DNA from: Bacteroidaceae bacterium
Lineage (GTDB): Bacteria; Bacteroidota; Bacteroidia; Bacteroidales; Bacteroidaceae
Reading direction: 5' to 3'
Length of the DNA: 62,900 nt
Assembly: GCA_017381015.1 (NCBI GenBank)
Contig: JAFOCV010000091.1
Coordinates: 1-62,900 of the forward strand
Made by a program: the position numbers and the translations under genes
Shown: piece by piece, positions 34,376 to 42,438 of the stretch
Layout: every line of letters begins with the position of its first letter
Position numbering within the stretch: position 1 is the stretch's first letter
Notes under the pieces: generated by a model
Databases searched by the model: none
Told to the model about the DNA's origin: nothing
What the model saw: only the letters and a program-made list of their open reading frames with translations

Positions 34376-35332
34376 ATGCAAAGAGAAATATCTTCCTCGG
34401 AAAATACCTCCACCAGCGATGTCAAGAGTCAGCCCCTCTTTCAGCGTCCCTTTTGGGTGTCGTGCTTTGCCCTGACGGCAGCCGTGGTGTGGGGATGGGC
34501 TTATCCGTTGATAAAAATGGGTTTTGAGGAGTTTGCCATCACCCCCGATATGACAGGCAATAAGATACTGTTTGCCGGAGTGCGCTTCACCTTCTCGGGC
34601 CTTATTATACTGGCTTTTGCCAAGGCCAAACGTCGCTCCTTTGCCATGCGCAGGAAGACCGACTGGTGGTTCATGCTGGTGTTTGCCCTGCTCAATACCA
34701 CCTTTCATTACTCCACCTTTTATATAGGTCTCTCGTTCAGTGCCGGAGCCAGGGCTGCCATCCTCAATTCGCTCAGCGTCTTTCTGCTGGTAATCATGGC
34801 ATGCATCTTCTTCAAGAGCGACCGCTTCACTATGGGCAAGGTACTTGGATGCGTCTTGGGTTTTGCCGGTATTCTGGCCTTGAATATGGGTGGTGCCGAG
34901 AGTGGCCATTTCACCCTCCTTGGCGATGGTATGATTATCGTCAATGCCCTTTGTTCGGCGGTGGCCAGTTTGCTCACCCGTAGCCTTATCAAGAGGGTGG
35001 ACGTCTTCGTGGGCACTGGTTATAGCCTGGGCTTGGGAGGCTTGCTATTGCTCGTTCCATCGCTCCTGGCAGGTGCCACAATGCCACAGATTACGTGGTG
35101 GGGATTGGTTATCCTGCTTTTGCTCATAGGTATCTCAGCCCTTAGCTTTGTGCTTTACAATAAGCTAATCAGTTGCAATCCCGTGGGCAAGGTTGCCATC
35201 TTCAATTCGCTCATCCCCGTGGTGGGAGCCGTTACCTCGTGCCTATGCCTGGGCGAGACTTTCTATTGGAAATACGTCATTGCTGGTGCCTTGGCCACGG
35301 CAGGTATATATATTATCAACAAACAAAAATAA
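34376..35332 (+). CDS. EamA/DMT-family transporter
   Basis: 318 residues with about ten hydrophobic helices arranged as two EamA repeats (about 25-165 and 180-315). Marks: AAVVWGWAYPLIKMGFEEF near 31, and SLFNSLIPVVGAV-like SLIPVVGAVTSCLCLGE near 280, where a conserved Pro and Gly-Glu end the second repeat. Inner-membrane exporter or importer of a small metabolite, substrate unknown. A -7-like TATCTTTG is at 34344-34351. Followed 24 bp later by the rhodanese lipoprotein gene. Confidence 0.9.
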   Translation: MQREISSSENTSTSDVKSQPLFQRPFWVSCFALTAAVVWGWAYPLIKMGFEEFAITPDMTGNKILFAGVRFTFSGLIILAFAKAKRRSFAMRRKTDWWFMLVFALLNTTFHYSTFYIGLSFSAGARAAILNSLSVFLLVIMACIFFKSDRFTMGKVLGCVLGFAGILALNMGGAESGHFTLLGDGMIIVNALCSAVASLLTRSLIKRVDVFVGTGYSLGLGGLLLLVPSLLAGATMPQITWWGLVILLLLIGISALSFVLYNKLISCNPVGKVAIFNSLIPVVGAVTSCLCLGETFYWKYVIAGALATAGIYIINKQK

Positions 35333-35356
35333 ACAACTTTCCCCTCATTCAGTAAT

Positions 35357-35755
35357 ATGAAAAAGATTAAATACATTAGCATAGCTTTGTTGCTGGCCAT
35401 GATGGCTTGCACAGGTGGCAATACCAACCAAGAAGGTGCATCAGCAACCTCTCCCCAGGTGCTCCCCGTAGAGGAGTATGCCAAGGCTTATCAGGCAGAT
35501 TCTACTGCCATTCTTATTGACGTGCGTACTCCCGAGGAATATGCCGAAGGCCATATCGAAGGTGCCATGCTATTGAACGTCAAGGACGAGGCCAACTTTA
35601 TCAAGGGCATCGAAGCCTTGCCCTCCGACCTTACCTTTTATATATATTGCAGAAGCGGTCGCCGAAGCCAAACAGCTTCCAAGCTGATGACCGAACGTGG
35701 CCTCAAGGTGATAGACCTCAAGGGAGGCTACAATGCGTGGAAAGCAGAAAAGTAA
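35357..35755 (+). CDS. rhodanese-like lipoprotein
   Basis: 132 residues. Lipoprotein signal with lipobox MMAC (C18), then a single rhodanese domain: LIDVRTPEEYAEGHIEGAML (53-72) and the active-site loop YIYCRSGRRSQTA with C98. Sulfur-carrier or thiol chemistry in the periplasm is likely; partner unknown. Spacer repeats begin 15 bp after the stop. Confidence 0.9.
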   Translation: MKKIKYISIALLLAMMACTGGNTNQEGASATSPQVLPVEEYAKAYQADSTAILIDVRTPEEYAEGHIEGAMLLNVKDEANFIKGIEALPSDLTFYIYCRSGRRSQTASKLMTERGLKVIDLKGGYNAWKAEK

Positions 35756-35770
35756 AATGAGATGGGGATT

Positions 35771-35881
35771 TTCTGATTGCTCTGATTACTCTGAATACTC
35801 TGAATACTCTGATTACTCTGAATACTCTGAATACTCTGAATCGCTAATCGCTAATCGCTAATCGCTAATCGCTAATCGCTC
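35771..35881. repeat. 9-bp array followed directly by a 7-bp array
   Basis: About seven 9-bp units (CTCTGATTA, CTCTGAATA) run to 35840 and pass straight into about six 7-bp units of TCGCTAA (35841-35881). The 7-bp family appears in degenerate form near 3785-3815 and 4098 as well. Confidence 0.88.
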
Positions 35882-35899
35882 CTCTAATAACCCTACCCT

Positions 35900-36340
35900 A
35901 TGCAAGACCAACAGAATATAGTTTTCAAGCACGAGCTTCCTGCCCAGTTCCGTTTCTCCGATGTGGACCAATTTGGGCATGTTAATAATAATGCCTACTT
36001 CTCGCTCTTCGATATGTGCAAGACGCGCTATTTCCTGGATGTGGCTGGGCATGACATCTTTCAGCGCATCACCATAGTCATAGCCAACGTGAATGCCAAC
36101 TTTCTGGCACCCATCTATTATCCCGACGAGATAGTGCTTCAAACCACTATGCTCCGGATAGGCAAGAAGAGTTTTACCCTCCTTCAGCGTGCCATCAATG
36201 CACGTACTCAGGAGGTCAAGTGCGAATGCCGCACCATCATGGTGTGCTATGACCGTGATGAGGGTTGCACCATCCTCATGCCCGACGATGTGCGACAAAG
36301 CATTGAGGCCTTCGAGGGTCGCCTCTTCCCCAAGGAGTAA
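35900..36340 (+). CDS. acyl-CoA thioesterase, 4HBT hotdog family
   Basis: 146 residues. Single hotdog domain with FRFSDVDQFGHVNNNAYFSLFD (split; about 18-39), the 4-hydroxybenzoyl-CoA thioesterase pattern with the catalytic Asp (DVDQFGHVNN). It hydrolyses acyl-CoA or acyl-ACP thioesters; the natural substrate is not visible. Followed 50 bp later by the MmcQ/YjbR gene. Confidence 0.9.
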   Translation: MQDQQNIVFKHELPAQFRFSDVDQFGHVNNNAYFSLFDMCKTRYFLDVAGHDIFQRITIVIANVNANFLAPIYYPDEIVLQTTMLRIGKKSFTLLQRAINARTQEVKCECRTIMVCYDRDEGCTILMPDDVRQSIEAFEGRLFPKE

Positions 36341-36390
36341 TACCCAGTAGGGTGGGGCATAAGAGATTAACCAGATATCCATGTTTTGAT

Positions 36391-36774
36391 ATGAATATTG
36401 AGAGCGTAAGAGAATATTGCCTGTCATTGCCGCATGCTACGGAGGACTTTCCCTTCGATGAGACCACTTTGGCTTTTCGTATAGGCGGCAGGATTTTTGC
36501 CATGATAGACCTTGAGCGAACGGAATGGTTTGTGCTCAAGTGCAATCCGGATATGGCCATAGAATTGCGCGAGAAGTATGCCGAGATATCCCCTGCATGG
36601 CATATGAACAAGCGTCATTGGAATCAGATTAATCTCTTTGGCTATCTCAGCGAAGAACTCATCTGCTCGCTCATCAGACACAGTTATTCGTTGGTGTTTG
36701 GCAAGTTGCCCAAGGCTATCCGTCTCTCTTTGAAAGGAGTCACTGAGGTGGAAGGCACTGTCCTGGCGGAATAA
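36391..36774 (+). CDS. MmcQ/YjbR family protein
   Basis: 127 residues from MNIESVREYC at 36391; the earlier ATG at 36352 adds 13 atypical residues. Marks: CLSLPHATEDFPFDETTLAF near 10-29, FVLKCNPDMAIELRE near 53 and the near-invariant AWHMNKRHWNQINL near 74-87. The CyaY-like fold family is annotated as DNA-binding, but its physiological role is unproven. Confidence 0.9.
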   Translation: MNIESVREYCLSLPHATEDFPFDETTLAFRIGGRIFAMIDLERTEWFVLKCNPDMAIELREKYAEISPAWHMNKRHWNQINLFGYLSEELICSLIRHSYSLVFGKLPKAIRLSLKGVTEVEGTVLAE

Positions 36775-36821
36775 TCCCCGATACAGAAATATAATTCAAT
36801 CTAATAAAACTTAACCCAATC

Positions 36822-38888
36822 ATGAAAAAGATTCTCTCATTAATGCTTCTCGTGGCATGCTGCCTGATGGCTGGTGCTCAGGAGAAAATCAAGGTGGCTT
36901 GTGTGGGTAACAGCATCACCTATGGTAGTGGTGTGGCAAAACGCGAGGTGAATGCCTATCCCGTGAAGTTGCAGGGCATGCTGGGCGACGCTTACGAAGT
37001 GGGCAACTTTGGTAAGCCTGGTGCCACTCTTCTCAACAAGGGTCATCGCCCCTATACCCAGCAGCAGGAGTACAAAGACGCTCTGGCATTTGCTGGTGAT
37101 ATCGTGGTAATACACTTGGGTATTAACGACACCGACCCTCGCAACTGGCCCAATTACCAGGACGAGTTTATCGAGGACTATCGTGCCTTGATACAATCTT
37201 TCCGCCAGGTGAATCCCAAGGCTCGTTTCCTTATTGCACGCATGACTCCTCTTTCCGACCGCCATTGGCGCTATGAGTCAGGCACACGCGATTGGCACGA
37301 GGAGATTCAGCAAGCCATTGCCTGTGTGGCAAAGGCAGAAGGCATTCAGATGATTAATTTCTTCGAACCCCTGCATCCATATCCCTACATACTGGAGGAT
37401 AATATTCATCCCAATGCCGAGGGTGCTCACATGTTGGCGGAAATCGTTTACAAGGGCATTACGGGCAATTACGGCGGCCTCCAGATGTCGCCCATCTATA
37501 CCGATAATATGGTGCTCCAGTATGGTCGTCCCCTGACCATCCAGGGCCTTGCCAATGCTGGTGAACAGGTTACCGTATCCGTGGCTGGACAGAAGCGTCG
37601 TGCCACAGCCGATACCGATGGCAAGTGGGCAGTTACCCTTTCTCCCCTCAAGGCTGGTGGTCCCTACACTCTCCAGGTAGCTGCTGGCAAGAAGGAACTG
37701 GTATACAAGAATGTGCTTGCTGGCGAGGTGTGGTTGTGCTCTGGTCAGTCAAACATGGAGTTTATGCTCAACCAGTCGGCTACCGCTCGTGAGGACATTC
37801 CACAGGCCAATAATGACAAGATTCGTCTCTACGATATGAAGGCTCGTTGGCGCACCAATCCCGTAGAGTGGGACGCATCAGTACTTGATTCATTGAACCA
37901 TCTTCAGTACTTCCACGATACCCAGTGGGCAGAATGTACCTCGCAGACGGCAGCACGCTTCTCTGCTATCGCCTACCACTTTGGCAAGATGCTTCAGGAC
38001 AGCCTCCAGGTGCCCGTTGGTCTTATTTGCAATGCCGTAGGCGGTTCTCCCACCGAAGCATGGGTATCACGCCGTATGCTGGAGTTCCAGTTCCCTGCCA
38101 TCCTTCGCAATTGGACTCAGAACGATTTCATTCAGGATTGGGTACGTGGTCGTGCGGCACAAAACGTTCGCAAGTCTACCTACAAGTTCCAGCGCCATCC
38201 CTATGAGCCATGCTATCTATACGAGTCTGCCATCCTACCTCTTGAGCAATTCCCCATTCGTGGTGTCATCTGGTACCAGGGCGAAAGCAATGCACATAAT
38301 GTAGATGCCCACGAAGCACTCTTCACACAATTGGTGGACAGTTGGCGCCAGTATTGGAACGATGCAGAGATGCCCTTCTATTACGTACAGCTCTCCAGTC
38401 TCAATCGTCCCTCATGGCCCATCTTCCGTGACAGCCAGCGCCGCCTGATGCACTCTATCAGCAATACCGGTATGGCGGTGTCTACCGACAAGGGCAACCT
38501 TACCGATGTGCATCCCACCGAGAAGCGCGAAGTGGGTCAGCGCCTGGCCTTCTGGGCATTGAACGATACCTATGGCTTCCGTCACGTTGTTCCCTCTGGT
38601 CCTTTGTACAAGGGTGTCGAGTTCAAGAAGGGCATAGCATATGTCAGCTTCCATCATGCCGAGGGCATGCGTCCTGCTGGGGGAGGCGAAGAACTGCTTA
38701 CTTTCGAATTGGCTGGCGAGGACCGTCGTTTCTTCCCTGCCAAGGCTGTCGTCGAGGGCAACATTGTCAAGGTATCATGCCCCCAGGTAAAGAATCCCAC
38801 CATAGTACGTTATGGTTGGCAACCCTTCACCAAGGCTAATCTGGTCAATGCCGCTGGCCTACCAGCCAGCACCTTCCGCTCTGAATAG
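36822..38888 (+). CDS. two-domain esterase: SGNH hydrolase fused to sialate O-acetylesterase
   Basis: 688 residues with a signal peptide at 1-19. Domain 1 (about 22-215) is a GDSL/SGNH hydrolase: VGNSITYG with S31, GKPGATLL near 64, HLGIND near 97 and the Asp/His pair DNIHPNAEGAH near 194-204. Domain 2 (about 220-688) is a sialic-acid 9-O-acetylesterase-like domain: WLCSGQSNMEFML near 308 with a second Ser nucleophile, GGSPTEAWVS near 408, and WYQGESNAHN near 484. Both sites look intact, so it is probably a periplasmic enzyme removing acetyl esters from host or plant glycans. Confidence 0.92.
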   Translation: MKKILSLMLLVACCLMAGAQEKIKVACVGNSITYGSGVAKREVNAYPVKLQGMLGDAYEVGNFGKPGATLLNKGHRPYTQQQEYKDALAFAGDIVVIHLGINDTDPRNWPNYQDEFIEDYRALIQSFRQVNPKARFLIARMTPLSDRHWRYESGTRDWHEEIQQAIACVAKAEGIQMINFFEPLHPYPYILEDNIHPNAEGAHMLAEIVYKGITGNYGGLQMSPIYTDNMVLQYGRPLTIQGLANAGEQVTVSVAGQKRRATADTDGKWAVTLSPLKAGGPYTLQVAAGKKELVYKNVLAGEVWLCSGQSNMEFMLNQSATAREDIPQANNDKIRLYDMKARWRTNPVEWDASVLDSLNHLQYFHDTQWAECTSQTAARFSAIAYHFGKMLQDSLQVPVGLICNAVGGSPTEAWVSRRMLEFQFPAILRNWTQNDFIQDWVRGRAAQNVRKSTYKFQRHPYEPCYLYESAILPLEQFPIRGVIWYQGESNAHNVDAHEALFTQLVDSWRQYWNDAEMPFYYVQLSSLNRPSWPIFRDSQRRLMHSISNTGMAVSTDKGNLTDVHPTEKREVGQRLAFWALNDTYGFRHVVPSGPLYKGVEFKKGIAYVSFHHAEGMRPAGGGEELLTFELAGEDRRFFPAKAVVEGNIVKVSCPQVKNPTIVRYGWQPFTKANLVNAAGLPASTFRSE

Positions 38889-38902
38889 GATTACAGTGTA
38901 TA

Positions 38903-38971
38903 GAGTATTCTGATTACTCTGATTACTCGGAGTATTCTGATTACTCTGATTACTCTGATTATTCTGATTTT
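38903..38971. repeat. 9-bp TTACTCTGA array after the esterase gene
   Basis: About seven units such as GATTACTCT and GAGTATTCT, period 9, starting 15 bp after the stop codon. Confidence 0.82.
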
Positions 38972-39053
38972 CATACTGCGGAGCACGGATGTGGAATACG
39001 CCCATCTGTGCTCCGTTTGTGTATGCTCTGAAAGTGTTGGGGGGAGGGACAAC

Positions 39054-39185
39054 AAAAAAAGAGCGAACCTCACGGTCAGCTCTTTAAAAAAAAATGAGAA
39101 ATTAATTTACTTAATTATGAGAGAATGTAAGTCTGGCTTCACAGCCCAACTTTCTACTATGAAAAACACACTTGTTAATGATTTG
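39054..39185 (-). ncRNA. candidate small RNA, about 130 nt
   Basis: A full promoter (39192-39223, next entry) points into this stretch, and it ends in an intrinsic terminator on the minus strand: AAAGAGC/GCTCTTT stem (39058-39085) followed by seven T. Inside, GGCT-GTGA-AGCC forms a stem with a GNRA-type loop. The longest reading frame with any start codon is about eleven codons, so a small RNA is more likely than a peptide. It may instead be the 3' end of the smalltalk transcript. Confidence 0.55.
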
Positions 39186-39191
39186 ATACTG

Positions 39192-39223
39192 CAAAGGTAT
39201 ACATAAAACCTGAAACCTCCAAA
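39192..39223 (-). promoter_or_regulatory. orphan tRNA-type promoter, leftward
   Basis: On the minus strand TTTG (39223-39220) and TACCTTTG (39199-39192) have exactly the same sequence and spacing as the three tRNA promoters of the window. No annotated gene starts downstream. Confidence 0.7.
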
Positions 39224-39270
39224 TTATATTGAAATAAAAAACAAAAATATCAGAAAAAAATCTCCCAATC

Positions 39271-39302
39271 CTTGTTTTGTGAAATAATACTCCTTACCTT
39301 TG
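39271..39302 (+). promoter_or_regulatory. orphan promoter, rightward
   Basis: CTTG (39271-39274) and TACCTTTG (39295-39302) with the standard spacing. It is divergent from the leftward promoter 48 bp away and leads directly into two hairpins. Confidence 0.6.
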
Positions 39303-39308
39303 CTGAAT

Positions 39309-39383
39309 GAAGTGGTGGTTAGTACTGCTATCCCTCAGCAGTACTTTTTTTGGAGAGGAATTGCCGATTGGTAGTTCCTCTCC
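39309..39383 (+). ncRNA. candidate very short RNA with two tandem hairpins
   Basis: AGTACTGCT/AGCAGTACT (39321-39345, loop ATCCCTC) runs into seven T; six bases later GGAGAGGAA/TTCCTCTCC (39352-39383) forms a second perfect 9-bp stem followed by TTCTT. A transcript from the promoter above would be about 43 nt, or 75 nt with read-through. It converges on the smalltalk stop codon 18 bp away and would be antisense to the 3' end of that mRNA. Confidence 0.45.
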
Positions 39384-39401
39384 TTCTTGGTAATCAGGTC
39401 C

Positions 39402-39506
39402 TTACATACAGCTCTGTGCACCAAAGGTGGTGGCAAGGGCCGTGAGGATGGTGATGAGTATGTTGAGGATTTTACCCCAAGTGGAATTGTTGTTGAAAGT
39501 TCCCAT
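39402..39506 (-). CDS. smalltalk micro-protein
   Basis: 34 residues, too short for ordinary gene calling: it starts MGTFNNNSTWGKIL and ends AQSCM, with a hydrophobic core ILNILITILTALATTF. This matches the Bacteroidales 'smalltalk protein' pattern (Trp near the start, one membrane-like helix, a Cys close to the end). Function unknown; in other genomes such genes usually follow an HU-like DNA-binding protein gene, whereas here a DUF6261-like gene precedes it by 161 bp. A Cys-terminal membrane helix suggests membrane or lipid anchoring, which is inference. Confidence 0.72.
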   Translation of the reverse strand: MGTFNNNSTWGKILNILITILTALATTFGAQSCM

Positions 39507-39562
39507 AGTGTGAAATGTTTTTTTAAGGGTTAATGATAGCCCCCCCCTTGAGGGAGGGGCTT

Positions 39563-39670
39563 GGATGATTTTCTAGGGGTTTCTAGACTTTCTAGATTTT
39601 CTAGTCTTTCTAGACCTTCTAGATTTTCTAGACTTCCTAGGATTTTCTAGGCCTTCCTAGGGCTTTCCTA
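39563..39670. repeat. CTAG array, 10-bp period
   Basis: About eleven CTAG cores in 108 bp at a spacing of 8-11 bases (TTTCTAGACT, TTTCTAGATT, TTCCTAGGAT). The tetramer is normally rare in bacterial DNA. The array starts at the stop codon of the DUF6261-like gene, on its downstream side. Confidence 0.85.
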
Positions 39671-40480
39671 TCCCTCTCCCTCCTCAGAGCCCTCGACGGG
39701 CTCTGAGGGGGATTCAGGCTCTGAGGGCTCGGAGTTTTCCGTTTTCCCCTTTCCGCTTTCAGTTTTAGCGGCCATGCGCTGATTGTAGCTGGTGTTGATT
39801 TCCCCGATGATGGCATTGACCATGGCGATGTATGCATCGATATCGTCGTTGGGAGTCACCACGCCGTGCGCAAAGGCCACGATGGTGATGTTGTCAAAGA
39901 TGGCATCCATCTCCTGTCGGATGGTGGCACTGTCCACTGCCTTGTTGGCATTGCGAGCCTGAGTGCGTGCCTCCAGCGCCACCTTGTACTGGGCGTTCTT
40001 CAGCGTCAGCATCTCGATGTAGGTGCCAAGACCCAGGGTGGTGAGGTGCTCCTGCATGGCGTCCAGACTGAGGTCAAGGAGCATGCCATCGATGATGGAA
40101 GTCTTCTGAGGCGCTGGTTGATTGTAGAAACCCACGTAGGGCTTCAGCACCGTGTACAGTGCGGTGGCAGCCGCCGACTTGTCGGCAATGGGCAGGGTGA
40201 GTGAGTTCTTCACGCAAGAGAGGATGTACTGCCCAATGGTGCTGCGCTCCACGTCCAGAGCCTGCAGTTTCTGAGTCTCGGGGCTTGCGCTGGTGCGAGC
40301 CACATTGTTCTGCAACTGGCTGTGCAACTGGCGCAGGCGAGTCATGTCAGCCTCCTCGTAGTGCAATGTATCTGCTCCGGTGGCCACGGTTTGGTTGATG
40401 AAGCGGTCCATCAAGGTGCAATACTCAGCGGTGTTGTACTTGGTCAGGTAATACCTGGTTAGATAAACGATTTCTTTCAT
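39668..40480 (-). CDS. DUF6261-like protein
   Basis: 270 residues from the ATG at 40480 (MKEIVYLTRYYLTKYNTAEY); an upstream in-frame ATG adds 14 residues read from the leader. The protein is helical and has no signal peptide or membrane segment. Residues about 1-235 form the family-like domain and 236-270 a Glu/Ser/Pro tail (SEPSEPESPSEPVEGSEEGEG). It is paralogous to the gene cut by the left window edge, and both share the repeat-coded tail and downstream CTAG array. A TATCTTTG -7-like element lies at 40649-40656. Function unknown. Confidence 0.75.
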   Translation of the reverse strand: MKEIVYLTRYYLTKYNTAEYCTLMDRFINQTVATGADTLHYEEADMTRLRQLHSQLQNNVARTSASPETQKLQALDVERSTIGQYILSCVKNSLTLPIADKSAAATALYTVLKPYVGFYNQPAPQKTSIIDGMLLDLSLDAMQEHLTTLGLGTYIEMLTLKNAQYKVALEARTQARNANKAVDSATIRQEMDAIFDNITIVAFAHGVVTPNDDIDAYIAMVNAIIGEINTSYNQRMAAKTESGKGKTENSEPSEPESPSEPVEGSEEGEG

Positions 40481-40776
40481 AGATGTAGTAGTAATTTTTT
40501 GTTTTTTAACAATGTTGAACATAAACCAATCTCAAACGTCACAAAGTACGTTTTGTCACGAAGAATAGCACCCACGGCCGTAAGGAAATGCTATTTTGAT
40601 GTCGCTCGTCGCTAATGCTAAACGCTCATCGTTCTTCGTTTTCTGATGCAAAGATACGACATCATTCTGGCGAGGTGGGAATTAGTGAGAATTAGTGGGA
40701 AATAATCTGTGGCGAGGGAATGGTTGTTTTTTTATGGTGCAGAGATTCCTTTTTGTATGTATGTTTTCTATATGAC

Positions 40777-40975
40777 CGATTACAGACGATTACAAGGTTT
40801 TGTGCTCGTATAGAAAAAGATGGCAACTAAAAGTTATTATTATATATATATAACTATATTATTATTGATAGTATATATACTAAGAATATATATATATAAT
40901 AATAAAATTTTGAACGGGTACTATTCTGGTGCTTCTAGGCTCAGACGAGAAATCTTTTGTAATCGCCTGTAATCG
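40777..40975. other. origin-like nested inverted repeats between divergent gene groups
   Basis: CGATTACAGACGATTACAA (40777-40795) faces its inverted copy with one mismatch at 40957-40975. Between them is a perfect 19-bp inverted repeat of only A and T (40834-40852 and 40887-40905), with AGTATATATACT, itself a palindrome, in the loop. The whole segment is extremely AT-rich and would melt or extrude easily. It sits between the DUF6261-like gene and the gene group that includes the primase-like protein. Origin, cruciform regulator site or recombination site are all possible. Confidence 0.7.
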
Positions 40976-41005
40976 CTTTCCTAGTGAAACTTCTTGGGCT
41001 TAGGT

Positions 41006-41037
41006 ATTGTGAATACAAAGGAAAATGTGTAATTTTG
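41006..41037 (+). promoter_or_regulatory. promoter of the 432-residue gene
   Basis: ATTG (41006-41009) and TAATTTTG (41030-41037), standard spacing, 28 bp before the start codon. Confidence 0.65.
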
Positions 41038-41064
41038 TGGGTGAATTATTAATAGAAAAACACA

Positions 41065-42363
41065 ATGAAGAAATTAGAAGATTTTAGATTACCAGAAGTC
41101 GGTTCGGAGAAGGTAAAGGCATGTATGCAAGAAGCGGTGAAACGTGCTTTGCAGTGGCAAAAAGACAATGAGGCGGATGGCGAAAGTCAACCCATAACAG
41201 TGGGAGCATTGAGAGGCACATTCCGCACTCTTTCGGATTGCGATTTTGAGAACAGGGCATGTGCCAACTATAGAATTAAAAAGATAGTTGACACAGTAAT
41301 TAAAGACATTACCGCGGATGAGTTTTTGGATATGTTAAACGATGCCTATGCGATAGCTATCCACGCAGCGAATACAGATTACCCTGAATACGATAAAAGA
41401 AGTTACTATGCCCTGGCGGACACCCCATCACGCAGTTCTCGTGCACGGGATATAGTACTTGCATTTGGAGCTTATCTGTTCAAGGAATATGAACAAAGCA
41501 ATAAAAAATTAGATATACTAACATCCGAATCATGCAAACATATCAACACGGCACTTTTGCTTTTGGAAAGCATATATGACTTATGTGAAGAAGAGCATAA
41601 GGAACAGGAGGCACTTGACATTTTAATAAAGCGACTAAACCCTCCACCCCACCCAGTCGAGAAACTTCTCGATGCCATGGTGAGATATGCGGAAAACTTT
41701 ACTGCCAATGAGTGGAGCAAGAAACGTGTCATCGGCCATATGATTCATTCAAAAGGTGCTGCAGGACGCTATATTCCATATGATGTGTACCAAAAGTATG
41801 AGCAGAGGATAGATAAACTTGCCAACTATCCCAAACCAAAGACTGGGGCAATAGATGGCAATGAGGATGAGAACGCAGCTACAGGAGTTGAACAAGGACT
41901 ATCTGGCGAGAAGAAGACTTCTTCTGCTGATATAAATGAAGAAGCGAAAACCGAGAATCCCCCAAAAGCACCTGAGAAATCCTATTTAAAAAATAACCGT
42001 AATTGGTTGTTTGCAGAACATGAAGACCAAATTAAATGGGCAGAAATATTTGATGAGTTTATTGCAAATCGCACAAGAAAGATAGAAAGAGAGGCAGAAA
42101 TTGGAACCGAGAAAGGCAATTTCATTAACAAGGTGCTAGCACGTTTTATATACGAATGGGAAAGTGCAGGATTATTGAATACATCCCGTACAAAACAATC
42201 ACCAACAGTGTTCATATTCGAAAGTTGTAAATTGAAAAGCAGGGTGGACCAGGGTAGTCACTCCAACGTAGTGGAGCGGTTGCTGGCGAAAGGTTTCAAA
42301 GAGGAAGACAAGAACGACAACTTGCACATAGATGTAGTGAAAATAATGGAACAGAATAAATAG
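41065..42363 (+). CDS. unknown accessory protein, 432 residues
   Basis: I do not recognise a family. Residues 1-260 are mostly helical and hydrophilic (VKACMQEAVKRALQWQKDNEAD near 17, CKHINTALLLLESIYDLCEEE near 157). About 262-310 is an acidic, Gly/Ser/Pro-rich linker. About 311-432 is a second compact domain with NRNWLFAEHEDQIKWAEIFDEF near 316 and a basic stretch after it. No signal peptide or membrane segment. Codon use is more AT-rich than in the core genes. It is followed by its own terminator and then the smaller genes of the module. Confidence 0.7.
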   Translation: MKKLEDFRLPEVGSEKVKACMQEAVKRALQWQKDNEADGESQPITVGALRGTFRTLSDCDFENRACANYRIKKIVDTVIKDITADEFLDMLNDAYAIAIHAANTDYPEYDKRSYYALADTPSRSSRARDIVLAFGAYLFKEYEQSNKKLDILTSESCKHINTALLLLESIYDLCEEEHKEQEALDILIKRLNPPPHPVEKLLDAMVRYAENFTANEWSKKRVIGHMIHSKGAAGRYIPYDVYQKYEQRIDKLANYPKPKTGAIDGNEDENAATGVEQGLSGEKKTSSADINEEAKTENPPKAPEKSYLKNNRNWLFAEHEDQIKWAEIFDEFIANRTRKIEREAEIGTEKGNFINKVLARFIYEWESAGLLNTSRTKQSPTVFIFESCKLKSRVDQGSHSNVVERLLAKGFKEEDKNDNLHIDVVKIMEQNK

Positions 42364-42438
42364 CACAAAACGCCATAAAGTAACACATTAGATTTTTAAT
42401 TTTAGAAAATTATAGTGCTGTATTACAGCAGTATAGCA

